Positions 1 to 9,793 are shown, numbered from the stretch's first letter. The stretch is 64,000 nucleotides of DNA from Gilvimarinus polysaccharolyticus (GCF_001187555.1 NZ_LFIJ01000002.1:992545-1056544), one strand, 5' to 3'. A program made the numbers and translations. Notes: generated by a model not told the origin, from the letters alone.

Positions 1-71
1 ATCGTCTTTGTGTGCTAAGTTGCAAGTTGATACTCAATTGCAATCTTCCTCCGTACGCAGGGTCGCCCTAA

Positions 72-1043
72 ATGTTGATGTTCTACCCAGAAATTAAGCC
101 GTTTGCACGGCATCAAATACCCGTCGAAACACCCCACGAGCTGTATGTAGATGAGTCGGGAAATCCCGATGGCATCCCTGTGATTTTTGTTCACGGTGGT
201 CCGGGTGCGGGTTGCGGTAAGTACGACAGACGTTTTTTTGACCCAGAGCGTTACCGTATTATTTTGTTTGATCAGCGTGGCGCTGGGCGCTCTACACCTC
301 ACGCCGAGCTTGAGGGCAATACCACACAAGCGTTGGTAGAGGATATGGAACGCATTAGAGAGGCGTTAAATGTCGAGCGTTGGGCGCTGTTTGGTGGCTC
401 TTGGGGCTCTACCTTAAGTCTGGTCTATGCAGAGACTTACCCCGAACGGGTGCTGGGGCTTATTTTACGCGGCATCTTTTTGTGTCGGGAGCGCGATCTA
501 CGCTGGTTTTACCAAGATGGCGCGAGCTCGATCTTTCCCGATTACTGGAAAGATTTTCTTGCCCCGATACCCGCCAACGAGCGGCACGATGTTATGCACG
601 CGTATTATAAACGTCTTACGGGTGATAACGAGCTGCAAAAAATGTCGGCCGCCAAAGCCTGGTCACTGTGGGAGGGACGTTGCGCTACCTTGCGGCCCAA
701 TCAGGATGTAGTGGATACCTTCTCGAACCCCTTTAAAGCTTTGGCACTGGCGCGTATCGAGGCTCATTACTTTGTTAATAAAGCCTTTTTAGACGACAAC
801 CAAATTATTAACAATGCCGATAAACTCGCCGGTATTCCCGGCATGATCGTGCATGGTCGTTACGATATGGTGTGTCCGTTGGATAACGCTTTTGCCTTGC
901 AAGAGGCTTGGCCCGATGCCGAGTTGCAAATTATCCGCGACGCCGGCCACGCCTCCCGCGAGGCCGGTATCGTCGATGCGCTGATTCGCGCAACTGACGA
1001 GCTAGCGCGCAAACTCAGTAACGACTCTGACCAAACGGCTTAA
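72..1043 (+). CDS. pip: Proline iminopeptidase
   Basis: Cytoplasmic alpha/beta hydrolase (peptidase family S33) that removes N-terminal proline from peptides. At 323 residues it has the normal family length. HGGPG at residues 41-45 is the oxyanion-hole loop, GGSWGS places the nucleophile Ser at 110, and Asp265 (GRYDMVCP) and His293 (DAGHAS) complete the triad. The ATG at 72 is followed by another at 78 and neither has a clear Shine-Dalgarno, so the start is uncertain by two codons. The stop lies 3 nt before dtd, which suggests co-transcription; the same pair is adjacent in pseudomonads. Confidence 0.95.
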   Translation: MLMFYPEIKPFARHQIPVETPHELYVDESGNPDGIPVIFVHGGPGAGCGKYDRRFFDPERYRIILFDQRGAGRSTPHAELEGNTTQALVEDMERIREALNVERWALFGGSWGSTLSLVYAETYPERVLGLILRGIFLCRERDLRWFYQDGASSIFPDYWKDFLAPIPANERHDVMHAYYKRLTGDNELQKMSAAKAWSLWEGRCATLRPNQDVVDTFSNPFKALALARIEAHYFVNKAFLDDNQIINNADKLAGIPGMIVHGRYDMVCPLDNAFALQEAWPDAELQIIRDAGHASREAGIVDALIRATDELARKLSNDSDQTA

Positions 1044-1046
1044 GTT

Positions 1047-1487
1047 ATGCGTGGTTTGATTCAGCGAGTGTCTCACGCATCGGTAGCCGTTGGTGGCGAG
1101 TGTGTTGGTCGTATTGATCGGGGTTTGTTGCTGTTGCTGGGGGTCGAGCGAGATGATACCCAAGCGCAAGCCGATAAATTATTGCACAAGGTGTTAAATT
1201 ATCGTGTATTTGCCGATTCAGACGATAAAATGAATTTAAACGTGGCCGAGGTGGCCGGCGGTATTTTAGTTGTATCGCAGTTCACTTTGGCCGCCGACAC
1301 TCGTAAAGGTTTGCGCCCTGGGTTTTCTAGCGCAGCCACACCGACACAAGCCAAAGAGCTGTACGATTATTTTGTGCAGCGCTTACAGGTGCTACACCCT
1401 ACAGTTGCCTGCGGTATTTTTGCCGCTAATATGCAGGTAAGCTTAACCAATGATGGCCCCGTGACCTTCTTACTAGAAGCCCACTAG
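1047..1487 (+). CDS. dtd: D-aminoacyl-tRNA deacylase
   Basis: Hydrolyses D-aminoacyl-tRNA (for example D-Tyr-tRNA) and so keeps D-amino acids out of translation; acts in the cytoplasm as a homodimer. 146 residues, typical for DTD. The family signature SQFTLAADT is near residue 80, and the NDGPVTF segment near the C-terminus carries the Gly-Pro motif responsible for chiral rejection. Starts 3 nt after pip with no room for a promoter, so it is read as the second gene of a pip-dtd operon. Confidence 0.96.
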   Translation: MRGLIQRVSHASVAVGGECVGRIDRGLLLLLGVERDDTQAQADKLLHKVLNYRVFADSDDKMNLNVAEVAGGILVVSQFTLAADTRKGLRPGFSSAATPTQAKELYDYFVQRLQVLHPTVACGIFAANMQVSLTNDGPVTFLLEAH

Positions 1488-1544
1488 TTATTGTTTAAAC
1501 GTTATAAATACGTTGATATTTAATAAGTCTCACAAGGAACGAAT

Positions 1545-2414
1545 ATGACACGCTTTAAAGGACTGCTTGCTGCCGGCGTTTTGTGCGCAAGTTTTGCCAG
1601 CTATGCCGACAGTTATGTCTGGCAGGTCAGCGATGGTGAAAACAAGTTGTTCATTGGTGGCACGATCCATATGTTAAAGCCCAGCGATTTCCCGCTGCCG
1701 GCCGAGTACCCTGCAGCGCTTGCCGCTGCTGATCAAGTGGTGTTTGAAGCCAACATGGATGTGCTGAGTGATGCGGAGTTTAGTCAACGGCTGCAGCAAG
1801 CGATGATGCTGGAGTCGGGGCAAACTTTAGAAGATCGGCTTAATAGTAAAACTTGGCAGCGGTTAAGTGCTTACGCGCTCGCCAGACAGTTGCCGCTAGC
1901 ACCATTACAAGCTTTTGAACCGGCGTTTGTAGCGCTTGCCTTCACCATGCTTGAGATGCAAAAGCTGGGCTTTGGGGAAGGCATTGATCGGCGTTACTTC
2001 GATATGGCAAAAACGCAGGGGAAAGTTTTAGGCGAGCTGGAGACCACCGAGCAGCAGTTGGGGTTTGTGGTGGCGATGACCAAAATGGACCCCAATTTAT
2101 TTATTAACTCGACGCTGGATGATCTTGAGCAGATGGCCGAGTTGTTTGAAACGATGGTGGCCGAATGGCGTGCCGGCGATGCAGACGATTTGTTTAAGCT
2201 GATGGGTAAACCCATGCTGGATGAGGCGCCCGAGCTTTACGATGTGATTTTGGCCCAGCGCAATAAAAACTGGTTACCCAAAATTAAAGCGCTACTGGCA
2301 ACGCCAGAAAAAGAGTTTATATTGGTGGGCGCGTTGCACTTAGCCGGCCCCGATAGTGTGTTGGCTTTATTGGAGCAGCAAGGTTATAACGTGCAGCGTT
2401 ACCGTCCCGAGTAA
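1545..2414 (+). CDS. TraB/GumN family protein, secreted
   Basis: 289-residue protein of the TraB/GumN (Tiki-like) superfamily, a group with a metalloprotease-like fold; its substrate in bacteria is not settled. A signal peptide is visible at residues 1-21 with cleavage after SYA. The family's N-terminal GGTIHML motif (about 38-44) and the C-terminal LVGALHL motif (about 262-268), which carry the conserved Gly/His residues, are both present. An AAGGAA Shine-Dalgarno precedes the ATG. It follows dtd by 57 nt and is closed by a strong terminator, so it may be read from the pip-dtd promoter or its own. Confidence 0.85.
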   Translation: MTRFKGLLAAGVLCASFASYADSYVWQVSDGENKLFIGGTIHMLKPSDFPLPAEYPAALAAADQVVFEANMDVLSDAEFSQRLQQAMMLESGQTLEDRLNSKTWQRLSAYALARQLPLAPLQAFEPAFVALAFTMLEMQKLGFGEGIDRRYFDMAKTQGKVLGELETTEQQLGFVVAMTKMDPNLFINSTLDDLEQMAELFETMVAEWRAGDADDLFKLMGKPMLDEAPELYDVILAQRNKNWLPKIKALLATPEKEFILVGALHLAGPDSVLALLEQQGYNVQRYRPE

Positions 2415-2454
2415 TAGAGTATGCTAAGGCGCTATGTGTTCTTAAGCAGACAAT

Positions 2455-2483
2455 AAAAAAGGCAGCCATGGGGCTGCCTTTTT
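2455..2483. terminator. Bidirectional rho-independent terminator
   Basis: A-tract, then stem GGCAGCC (2461-2467), loop ATGG, stem GGCTGCC (2472-2478) and five Ts. The A-tract/T-tract symmetry lets it serve both the TraB-family gene on the left and the convergent fimX-like gene on the right. Confidence 0.9.
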
Positions 2484-2512
2484 ATTGCTGTTATCTTTAA
2501 TAAAGAAGCGCG

Positions 2513-4624
2513 TTAGCCTTCCATATTAAAGTCGTAGCTCATTGACGATGTAGGCTCTTGTAGATAGTGGCCTTGAATATAGTGTGCGCCAGCTTGCCAT
2601 AGAGTCGAGAGTACGCTGGCGTTTTCGACAAACGGTACAATGGTGATTTTTTCGGCTTCGTGTAATTGCTCGAGCAATTGTGTTAACGACTCGGGGCTTT
2701 CGTTTTTGCTTTGTACATCTTGAGTAAACGAGCCATCGACTTTAATAAAAGCGGCGTTAACATGCTTGAGGGTATTAAATGGGTTGAGTGAGCAACCAAA
2801 GTTGCAAATGGCCAGCTTGCTGCCGATTTTCTCAAGCCCGCTATTAAGAGCTTTGGCGGCGTTAAGGTGGTTGGTTATGTCCACCTCTTGCGCCTGAAAC
2901 ACAATAGCATCGGGCGATAAACCGGCAGCCTTAAAGGCCACTCCCAGCCAAGCAACCAGCGAGCTGTCACAGATCGAGGCGCTGTTTAAGTTAAGAATTA
3001 GCTTGGTTTTGTTGCCTCGTGCGCGGTGCTCGGATAATAGTTTAACCGCTTCTAAAATAACCCAGCGATCTATCTTAACGCCAAAGCCCGCTTGATGCGC
3101 CGCCTCGATAAATTCATTGGGTGAGATTTCTTCGTTGTCGGCATTAAGTAGCCGCAGCAGAACTTCGTAATACTCTTCTTCTGAACCGCGCAAGCTAATA
3201 ATTGGCTGAAACAATAAACGAAACTGATCGTTATCCAAGGCGTGTTGTACGTCTTTGAGCATGTCGCGCTCTTGTTTTTCTTCGGCGCTTACGGGCGGCT
3301 CGTACAGCAGAGCGCTAGCATCTTTGTTTGCTCGTACTTGATCGGCGGCAGTCATGGCTTGCTCGATCACTTGCTCGGCGCTGCTGGAGTTTTCGTTTAG
3401 CACGGAAACACCGATAGTCGCGTTTAGCTGCAATGTTTTACTGTTTACCTCGACAATATGTTCGGCAATGGTCGAGCACAGTTTTTTGGCGCGATTAACT
3501 GTTTCTGTTGCGGTAGTGTTGGTGGTGAGCAAAGTGAAGGTGTTATCACCAAAGCGGGCGAGGGTTTCGCCTTGCTTAGCTTCACTGGTAAGCAGTCGGG
3601 CTAGATCCTCTAGCGCCGCATCGGCACCGGCCATTCCGAGCTTAGCTTGTACTGTGTCAGCAAAGTCATTGATGTCGATATACAGCAGGCAGCGGTTTTG
3701 ATCATCGCCGATACCGTCGATAACTTTATCCATGTGCGCTAACACATAACTGCGGTTATATAGACCGGTAATGCTGTCTTTCCATTTGGCTTCTTTTAAC
3801 TCTTGTGCTGAAACACCGGCTGCTGCCGCTGCGGCGGCTTCGGTGACAGCGGCACGGGTGCCGCGAGTTAAAAACTGCAAGCAGGGCTCATCGTCATAAC
3901 TGGCGTGGGCCACTTCTAGCGAGACGGCTGTTTGACTGCCGTCATGGCGTAGGCCTTCAAAGCTTAATGTGCTGGATTCGGCATCGAGCCCTTTAAGGGT
4001 GAAATCTTTAAGAAAGCTCTTAAGTTTGGCGTGATCACTTTTGGCCACCATGTCCATAATGGGCATGCAATCAATGTCGTCTTTGTCGTCGTAGCCAAAC
4101 AGCTCGGCAAACGATTCATTGGCGTATAGATACAAGCCATCTTGTACATAGGCGATGGCATCGCGCGAGCTATCTAGCAGCGACTGGGAGCGGCGCTCGG
4201 ACTCGCGCAGACGGCGATCGGCAATACGTTTTTCTTGGCGCTGGGCGCGGTTGGCCAGCTCACGGGTTATGACCAATAAAAGGTGCTGGTCTTCGTCTAA
4301 GCGTACTACATCGGCGGCGCCAGCTTTTAAGCCTTCGACAATAGCCTGACTGGTTTCGTCGTCGGTCAGTAATATCGCTGGAATATCTTTGTTGAGTCGA
4401 CGAATAAGCTGAATAGCTGAGGCCGGCAATAGGTTTTGGGTTTTGTCGTGGGCGATTAAAACGTCCCAGGCTTGCTCTTCGATAAGCTTGGTCAAAGATT
4501 CGTCGCAGGTGACATGTTGGGCTCGGTTGGGGCGCCCAGCATTGTGCAGCATACTGATTAGGCGCTCTGCCTCTGCCTGTGAATCATTAAGGATGAGCAG
4601 GCGGATCGTTTCATTGGAATTCAT
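2513..4624 (-). CDS. fimX: FimX-like degenerate GGDEF/EAL c-di-GMP effector
   Basis: 703 residues with the order receiver-like (1-125), PAS (about 145-255), GGDEF-like (about 280-440), EAL-like (about 455-695), the architecture and length of FimX, which binds c-di-GMP and controls type IV pilus assembly and twitching. Both enzymatic cores are degraded: the GGDEF site reads RFGDNTF (357-363), EAL is EVL (487-489), and the metal-binding DDFG position reads CNFG (607-610). This points to a binding rather than a catalytic role. A run of alanines (263-269) links PAS and GGDEF. A 12-bp palindrome CCGAATATTCGG lies at 4784-4795 in the 288-nt upstream gap. The gene upstream on the same strand encodes a PilZ-like protein. 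Confidence 0.85.
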   Translation of the reverse strand: MNSNETIRLLILNDSQAEAERLISMLHNAGRPNRAQHVTCDESLTKLIEEQAWDVLIAHDKTQNLLPASAIQLIRRLNKDIPAILLTDDETSQAIVEGLKAGAADVVRLDEDQHLLLVITRELANRAQRQEKRIADRRLRESERRSQSLLDSSRDAIAYVQDGLYLYANESFAELFGYDDKDDIDCMPIMDMVAKSDHAKLKSFLKDFTLKGLDAESSTLSFEGLRHDGSQTAVSLEVAHASYDDEPCLQFLTRGTRAAVTEAAAAAAAGVSAQELKEAKWKDSITGLYNRSYVLAHMDKVIDGIGDDQNRCLLYIDINDFADTVQAKLGMAGADAALEDLARLLTSEAKQGETLARFGDNTFTLLTTNTTATETVNRAKKLCSTIAEHIVEVNSKTLQLNATIGVSVLNENSSSAEQVIEQAMTAADQVRANKDASALLYEPPVSAEEKQERDMLKDVQHALDNDQFRLLFQPIISLRGSEEEYYEVLLRLLNADNEEISPNEFIEAAHQAGFGVKIDRWVILEAVKLLSEHRARGNKTKLILNLNSASICDSSLVAWLGVAFKAAGLSPDAIVFQAQEVDITNHLNAAKALNSGLEKIGSKLAICNFGCSLNPFNTLKHVNAAFIKVDGSFTQDVQSKNESPESLTQLLEQLHEAEKITIVPFVENASVLSTLWQAGAHYIQGHYLQEPTSSMSYDFNMEG

Positions 4625-4912
4625 AGATGTCTACTGCGCTCGCTATTCCATGGTTTGTATCGAATGCCAGTGTATCGCAGGTTCTTAAGTGCGATATTCA
4701 TCCGTTTATTCGGAAAGTTTAGCTGATTATCGGCTTTAGCTTGCAAACTGGCATTTATAGATTTGAAGAGGTAGCTATATTACCCGAATATTCGGCGACC
4801 TCAACACTTGTACACGTTTTGTGAAAGGCCGACCATGTTGGCGGTTGAAAAATGCGACCGGATCGACGCTTTAATCAGCCTGCTAATACCTTGTGGCGCG
4901 CCGCAGTCCACA

Positions 4913-6715
4913 TTACTCTTTACTGTCCCACAAAGCGCTAAAGTCTGTTTTTACATGTGTTTCTTGAGCCTTAGGGGGCTCGGCGTTTGCCAAAACTTTA
5001 TAGGCAAATTGGCTGATAATACCCGTCGAAAATAACCGGCGAGTTAGCTGCAAGGAGGTGATAACACCATTTTGGTAAAGCTTAATTTTTTGCAACTCGC
5101 GAAAACTAACCGCATTAGTCAGTAGGCTAGCGGGTTGGTTGGCAAGGCGCAAGGCTGGCAGTGCCAGCACCCGTAGGTACTCGGCATCCTCACCGGTTTT
5201 TTGCACAATGGCCGCGGCAGCTGGTTGAGCCTGCGGTGCGAGTAGTTGTATGCCTATCTGTGTTGCGCTACGGGATTGTTGCACCCAACGCACGGCGGCA
5301 ATTCCCCATTTTTGGCGTCCAGGCTCGCGAACCCCCAACAACTCTCCGGCTTTGAGTGTGGCAGGGCTCTGGCCTCGCCACTCTAAGCAATAACCACCGG
5401 CGCTGGCATCAATAACGGCGATTTTATCAATAGGGTGTTGGCCTTGGTAGTTGGCACGGCTAGCGCGACGAATATCATCTTCTAAATTCAACGTCGATTG
5501 CCCGCTGGTTTGCATGCTGGGCTTGGCGACATCAAAAGCTTCGCCCCAAGGGTCGGCAGCGTTTGGGTTGATACGGTCTTTCAGTTTTAAGCCACGCTGT
5601 TTAAAAATGCCTTGGTTGAGGCCGTCTAAGCCAAGTTCCGATGGGCTTTTAAGGTAAAGGCTAAACGGTGTTTCGTTGGCGCTGTAAAAATGCACATTGC
5701 TCAGCCCTACCGTGACTTCTAACGAGCCGTCCCCGGCGTGGCGTGGGTAGCTGCGCTCGACCGCGTGCTGCCAAGCGGGGAGTATATGTCCGATTAAGGT
5801 CGAGGATAGGCGTGTTTCTGTACCTGGAGGTTGGTTTTGTAGGGTTTTACATAGCGCATCTGTGTCGAGCAGCCGTAAGTCTTGGCTGTTGTATAGTTTT
5901 AAGCGGCTGCGGTAAACCGGCGGGCTGTCGTTGTCGAGCATAATCGCGTACAGACCATTGTGGGCGTTGTCGCCCTCCTCGTTATATTTGTGCAGCTGTG
6001 CCTGCAAGCTGAGCGATTCGAGCGATAGATACAAATTGTACAGATCGTTTTGCCCCAGCTGGTTGGGGTGCGCAGTGGCTAACAGCAAAATGCGTAGATA
6101 AGCTTGGGTAATTGTTTTGACGCCCTGATGGTTGGTCAGAGGGTCGTTTATGTGCAGCTCGGTTAGATCGTGACGCTCGGCTAATAAATATAACGTGTGC
6201 ACCTCGCGCCATAGTCGTTTAAGCGTGGGGGTGTAAAGTTGGTAGCTGCGCAGCAATAATAAACCTAGGCCGGTTAGTGTGCGGTGTATGGCTAAGGCGC
6301 GTAGCTCGGGTGGGCAGCGATTGGTAAAAGTTGTATGAACGGTCCTTAAGTAAGCGTTACTTAAGTGTTTTTGCAGTGCTTGGGCTATTACCGCTGCCTT
6401 GCGAGCGGCTTCGGGCAAAATAAGAGGTTGGTGTAAAAAGGCTTTACTGAGTCCCTGAATGGCGGCCTGTACCGCCGGCCGTACTTGATCGAGCATGTCG
6501 ATGTGATTTTGGCCGTCGGTTTTTAGGTGTATTAGCTCGGGGAGTGCGGCATACAGTACGGCGCTGACATAGCTAGTTTGCGTTAGTGGTTGCGCATCGA
6601 TCCATTGCGCCACCTGAGCCGCGGTAGCACTTTTGCAAAAACTAAGAGTTTTCCGATCAGCCTCGGGCAGCTCGAATAGGGCAAGTAGTGCGGCGTCAGA
6701 TAGGGCTTCATTCAT
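4913..6715 (-). CDS. PilZ-like domain protein next to fimX
   Basis: 600-residue cytoplasmic protein without signal peptide or membrane segment. The N-terminal 350 residues are helical and Leu/Ala-rich and match nothing I can name. The region about 412-495 looks like a PilZ domain: an Arg-containing RRASR stretch (416-420) followed by DASAGG (436-441), matching the D/N-x-S-x-x-G c-di-GMP motif, and a strand-rich tail. The spacing between the Arg part and DASAGG is long, so binding is uncertain. It is transcribed towards the fimX-like gene, as in pseudomonads where a gene of similar size neighbours fimX. A c-di-GMP-linked role is inferred from that pairing. Confidence 0.75.
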   Translation of the reverse strand: MNEALSDAALLALFELPEADRKTLSFCKSATAAQVAQWIDAQPLTQTSYVSAVLYAALPELIHLKTDGQNHIDMLDQVRPAVQAAIQGLSKAFLHQPLILPEAARKAAVIAQALQKHLSNAYLRTVHTTFTNRCPPELRALAIHRTLTGLGLLLLRSYQLYTPTLKRLWREVHTLYLLAERHDLTELHINDPLTNHQGVKTITQAYLRILLLATAHPNQLGQNDLYNLYLSLESLSLQAQLHKYNEEGDNAHNGLYAIMLDNDSPPVYRSRLKLYNSQDLRLLDTDALCKTLQNQPPGTETRLSSTLIGHILPAWQHAVERSYPRHAGDGSLEVTVGLSNVHFYSANETPFSLYLKSPSELGLDGLNQGIFKQRGLKLKDRINPNAADPWGEAFDVAKPSMQTSGQSTLNLEDDIRRASRANYQGQHPIDKIAVIDASAGGYCLEWRGQSPATLKAGELLGVREPGRQKWGIAAVRWVQQSRSATQIGIQLLAPQAQPAAAAIVQKTGEDAEYLRVLALPALRLANQPASLLTNAVSFRELQKIKLYQNGVITSLQLTRRLFSTGIISQFAYKVLANAEPPKAQETHVKTDFSALWDSKE

Positions 6716-6845
6716 GCTATTGGCTTTTTACTTTAGGGCTATTGCTACACTATAGCGGATGATACGGAGTTTGTGACTAGGGCTGCGTTGTACTCAACTA
6801 TATAGAACGGCGCGCCCCAGTAGTTTATGTGTTGTTAGGGCTGTT

Positions 6846-7853
6846 TTATATTACCGGTGTCTTGGATGGCTCACCGGGGATTTCACGCACTAATTTGGGG
6901 ACTAGGTAGCCCGACAAGCTGTGTAGTAGTTGCTGGTGGAGTTGATGTGCCTCGTGCTCTGGAACATCAAAGTGCGCCGCCCCTGCGACCTTATCCAGCA
7001 AGTGTAAATAGTAAGGTAACACACCACAGGCAAACAACCGTTCGCTAAGCTCAGTTAAGCTCTCGAATGAATCATTAACGCCTTTCAATAACACCGTTTG
7101 ATTCAGTAGTGTGACACCCGCCTCTCGCAGTAGCGCCAAAGCGCGCGCAACACTAGCATCTAGCTCGCGGGCGTGATTGGCGTGAATTACTAAGCTATTC
7201 GCAAAGCGCGGCCGGGCCAGCCATTCAAGGCACTCATCGGTAATGCGCGCGGGCAATACTATCGGCAGCCGCGAGTGCACCCGCAGGCGAGTGATGTGCT
7301 CGATAGTGCTGAGCTCATCGGTTAGCCACGCTAGGGTAGAGTCCGGTGCATTGAGCGGGTCGCCCCCGCTAAAAATCACTTCGTGAATGCTTGAGTCGCG
7401 ACGAATATAGTCCAGCGCTTGCTGCCATTGAGCGCGACTGGGGCGGTTGTCTGCATAAGGGAAGTGGCGTCTAAAACAATAGCGGCAATTAATGGCGCAG
7501 CTGCCAGTGACCACCAACAGTACCCGGCTTTGATATTTGTGCACCAAACCAGGGTGTGGATTGGCTGAGTTTTCATCCAGCGGGTCGTGACTGTAGCCGG
7601 GCGCGGCTAACAGTTCGTCGCCGATGGGCAGCACTTGGCGCAGTAATGGGTCGTTAATATTGCCGGGTTCCATTCGCTGGGCAAAGGCGCGCGGCACCCG
7701 CAGGGCGAAGTCGCCACTGGCTAAATGTGCCGCCGGAAGTAGGGCTGGATCCAGTTTTAGCAGATTAAATAGCTCTTCTGGGCTGCGAATAACGTTTTTC
7801 AGCGCCTCTTGCCAAGTCTCGGTCTGCCATGTAGCGACGGTTCGATGTATCAT
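6846..7853 (-). CDS. epmB: EF-P beta-lysylation protein EpmB (lysine 2,3-aminomutase)
   Basis: Radical-SAM, PLP-dependent enzyme that converts (S)-alpha-lysine to (R)-beta-lysine, the substrate EpmA attaches to elongation factor P. 335 residues, the short YjeK type without the extra domains of clostridial KamA. The [4Fe-4S]-binding CxxxCxxC is at Cys119, Cys123 and Cys126. The SGGDPL motif near residue 160 is the usual SAM-binding loop, and HANH near 225 also fits the family. Divergent from efp with only 40 nt between the starts, so the two promoters must overlap. Confidence 0.95.
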   Translation of the reverse strand: MIHRTVATWQTETWQEALKNVIRSPEELFNLLKLDPALLPAAHLASGDFALRVPRAFAQRMEPGNINDPLLRQVLPIGDELLAAPGYSHDPLDENSANPHPGLVHKYQSRVLLVVTGSCAINCRYCFRRHFPYADNRPSRAQWQQALDYIRRDSSIHEVIFSGGDPLNAPDSTLAWLTDELSTIEHITRLRVHSRLPIVLPARITDECLEWLARPRFANSLVIHANHARELDASVARALALLREAGVTLLNQTVLLKGVNDSFESLTELSERLFACGVLPYYLHLLDKVAGAAHFDVPEHEAHQLHQQLLHSLSGYLVPKLVREIPGEPSKTPVI

Positions 7854-7893
7854 TAGCGCCTTTCAAATTCCGTTAATATAAACGAGAGGGGTT

Positions 7894-8466
7894 ATGGCTA
7901 CCTATTCTATCAACGATTTCCGTACTGGTCTGAAAGTAATGCTCGACGGTGATCCATGTAACATTGTTGAGAACGAGCTGGTAAAGCCGGGTAAAGGTCA
8001 AGCCTTTAACCGCGTTAAGCTGCGCAACTTGGCCACCGGCCGCGTATGGGACCGTACTTTTCGGGGTAGCGAAAACCTAGAAAGCGCCGATGTTGTCGAT
8101 CGCGATATGGAGTATTTGTACACCGATGGCGAATTTTGGCACTTTATGGAGCCCGAGTCGTTCGAGCAGTTTGCCGCTGACGCTAAAGCGGTAGCCGATG
8201 CTGCCAAGTGGCTGCGCGAGCAAGATAAGTGTGTGGTGACTTTGTTTAATAATGCCCCTTTGGTAGTGACCCCGCCCAACCATGTTGAGCTGGAAGTGAC
8301 CGAGACCGACCCTGGTCTAAAAGGCGATACGGCACAAGGCGGTACTAAACCTGCCACTTTAGCAACTGGCGCGGTGGTAAAAGTACCATTATTTATGAAT
8401 ATCGGTGACGTGGTTCGAGTTGACACCCGCACTGGTGAATACTTGGGCCGTGCCACTAAAGACTGA
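7894..8466 (+). CDS. efp: Elongation factor P
   Basis: Translation factor that binds between the P and E sites and rescues ribosomes stalled on polyproline. 190 residues with the three beta-barrel domains of EF-P. Lys34 in KPGKGQAF is the expected beta-lysylation site, and the flanking modifying genes epmB (divergent) and epmA (10 nt downstream) confirm the modification route. A GAGAGG-type ribosome-binding site precedes ATG 7894. The C-terminal [14 protein letters not shown] is the family signature. Confidence 0.98.
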   Translation: MATYSINDFRTGLKVMLDGDPCNIVENELVKPGKGQAFNRVKLRNLATGRVWDRTFRGSENLESADVVDRDMEYLYTDGEFWHFMEPESFEQFAADAKAVADAAKWLREQDKCVVTLFNNAPLVVTPPNHVELEVTETDPGLKGDTAQGGTKPATLATGAVVKVPLFMNIGDVVRVDTRTGEYLGRATKD

Positions 8467-8475
8467 TTACGCCGA

Positions 8476-9453
8476 GTGAGTGATATCGACCTGCCGAGTT
8501 GTTCGCCCGCGCTGTTACAGGCGCGGGCCGATCTTAACTATAAAGTGCGTGAATTCTTTCGCATGCGCCAAGTGCTCGAGGTCGAAGTTCCAATTCTTGC
8601 CAGCTCCTTTGTTACAGACCCATTTATTGAGCCGGTAACCGCGCGCAATGCCGGGCAAACCTATTATTTACAAAGCTCCCCCGAATACGCCATGAAACGA
8701 TTGTTGGCCGACTGCCAGCACTGTATTTACGCGCTTACTAAAGTGTTTCGTGCCGGTGAGCATGGCTCGCGTCATAACCCCGAGTTCACCATGTTGGAAT
8801 GGTATCGCGTGGGGCTGGACGATCACGCATTAATGGCCGAGGTCGGTGACTTAGTCACTCAATTAATGGCCGAGGTAGTGCCGCAGCTTAGTATCTATAA
8901 GCTTAGCTACCGCCAGTGGTTTACTCAGCGCTGGCAGATAGACCCCCACACCATAGCTCTGGCGGATTTACGCGCGCTGGGAAAAAGCTTGATCGAAATT
9001 GACGATACCGGTCTAGACAAAGACGCTTGGCTGGATTTGTTGGTTACTCATGAATTAGAGCCCAGCTTACCGGTGGGGTTAACGTTCGTATACGACTTTC
9101 CCGCTAGCCAAGCGGCGTTAGCGCGGATTGTTAATGACGAGCAGGGCACACCCGTTGCGCGACGGTTTGAGGCGTACTTAGCTTCTGCCCCCGGTAAAGC
9201 GATGGAGTTGGCCAATGGTTATTGGGAGCTTACTTGCGCCCAGGAGCAGCGCCAGCGGTTTGATCGAGATCTTGCACGTCGTCGCGCCTTAGGGCTGCCC
9301 GGCTATCCAGTAGACGAACGGCTACTCGGGGCATTAGCTCGAGGCATACCTACATGTGCTGGGGTGGCGTTAGGGGTAGATCGACTTCTAATGCAGCAAC
9401 AAGGGTTGAAGCGCATCAGTCAAACCCTGAGCTTTGATTTTTCACGAGCTTAA
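8476..9453 (+). CDS. epmA: EF-P (R)-beta-lysine ligase EpmA
   Basis: Class II lysyl-tRNA-synthetase paralogue (GenX/PoxA/YjeA) that activates beta-lysine with ATP and transfers it to Lys34 of EF-P. 325 residues, equal to the LysRS catalytic core without the N-terminal anticodon-binding domain. Motif 2 (FRAGEHGSRHNPEF), the TMLEWYR strand and motif 3 (GVALGVDRLLM) are all present. The start is GTG at 8476, 9 nt after the efp stop. The sequence offers no earlier in-frame start, and the protein then begins exactly as the family does. Confidence 0.95.
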   Translation: MSDIDLPSCSPALLQARADLNYKVREFFRMRQVLEVEVPILASSFVTDPFIEPVTARNAGQTYYLQSSPEYAMKRLLADCQHCIYALTKVFRAGEHGSRHNPEFTMLEWYRVGLDDHALMAEVGDLVTQLMAEVVPQLSIYKLSYRQWFTQRWQIDPHTIALADLRALGKSLIEIDDTGLDKDAWLDLLVTHELEPSLPVGLTFVYDFPASQAALARIVNDEQGTPVARRFEAYLASAPGKAMELANGYWELTCAQEQRQRFDRDLARRRALGLPGYPVDERLLGALARGIPTCAGVALGVDRLLMQQQGLKRISQTLSFDFSRA

Positions 9454-9793
9454 TCATTCTTGACGCAATACGGCGTTGTTTTTTTGTCGAGTGATGGCCA
9501 TGCTAGCGCGGGGCGCAGTTATCGTGTTTGGCCGTCAAACAGCTGCTCATAGTAGCTGCTTATGTATCCTAATTGGTGCATTTTAAGGCATTGATTTTGT
9601 TTGTTTTTATTCTGTGTGAGAATCGCACAGTTGGCGTTACGCCGCCATTGGTACAGCCTTTGGGGGGTTACGCAAAGCTCATGCACAAAGTTGTCCACAG
9701 GCTGTGTGGATAATCCTCTACGCGATTTGATGCTGCCGTAATATGCAAAAATCCCGTAATATACCCCCACCTTTTTGGCTACGGAGACACTAG
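9454..9793 (+). promoter_or_regulatory. ppc upstream region with inverted DnaA-box-like pair
   Basis: 340 nt without a credible gene. It must hold the ppc promoter. The one clear structure is TTGTCCACA at 9691-9699 facing TGTGGATAA at 9705-9713. The second is a perfect DnaA-box consensus on the minus strand and the first differs from it by one base. A GGAG ribosome-binding site for ppc is at 9783-9786. No convincing terminator follows epmA. Confidence 0.5.

Noticed and set aside
7998-8456. 152-residue antisense reading frame within efp.
   Set aside because: It mirrors the codon pattern of efp, has no ribosome-binding site, and its product looks like nothing known.
9519-9770. 83-residue minus-strand frame in the ppc upstream region.
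   Set aside because: No ribosome-binding site, composition unlike the neighbouring genes, and it covers the DnaA-box-like pair.
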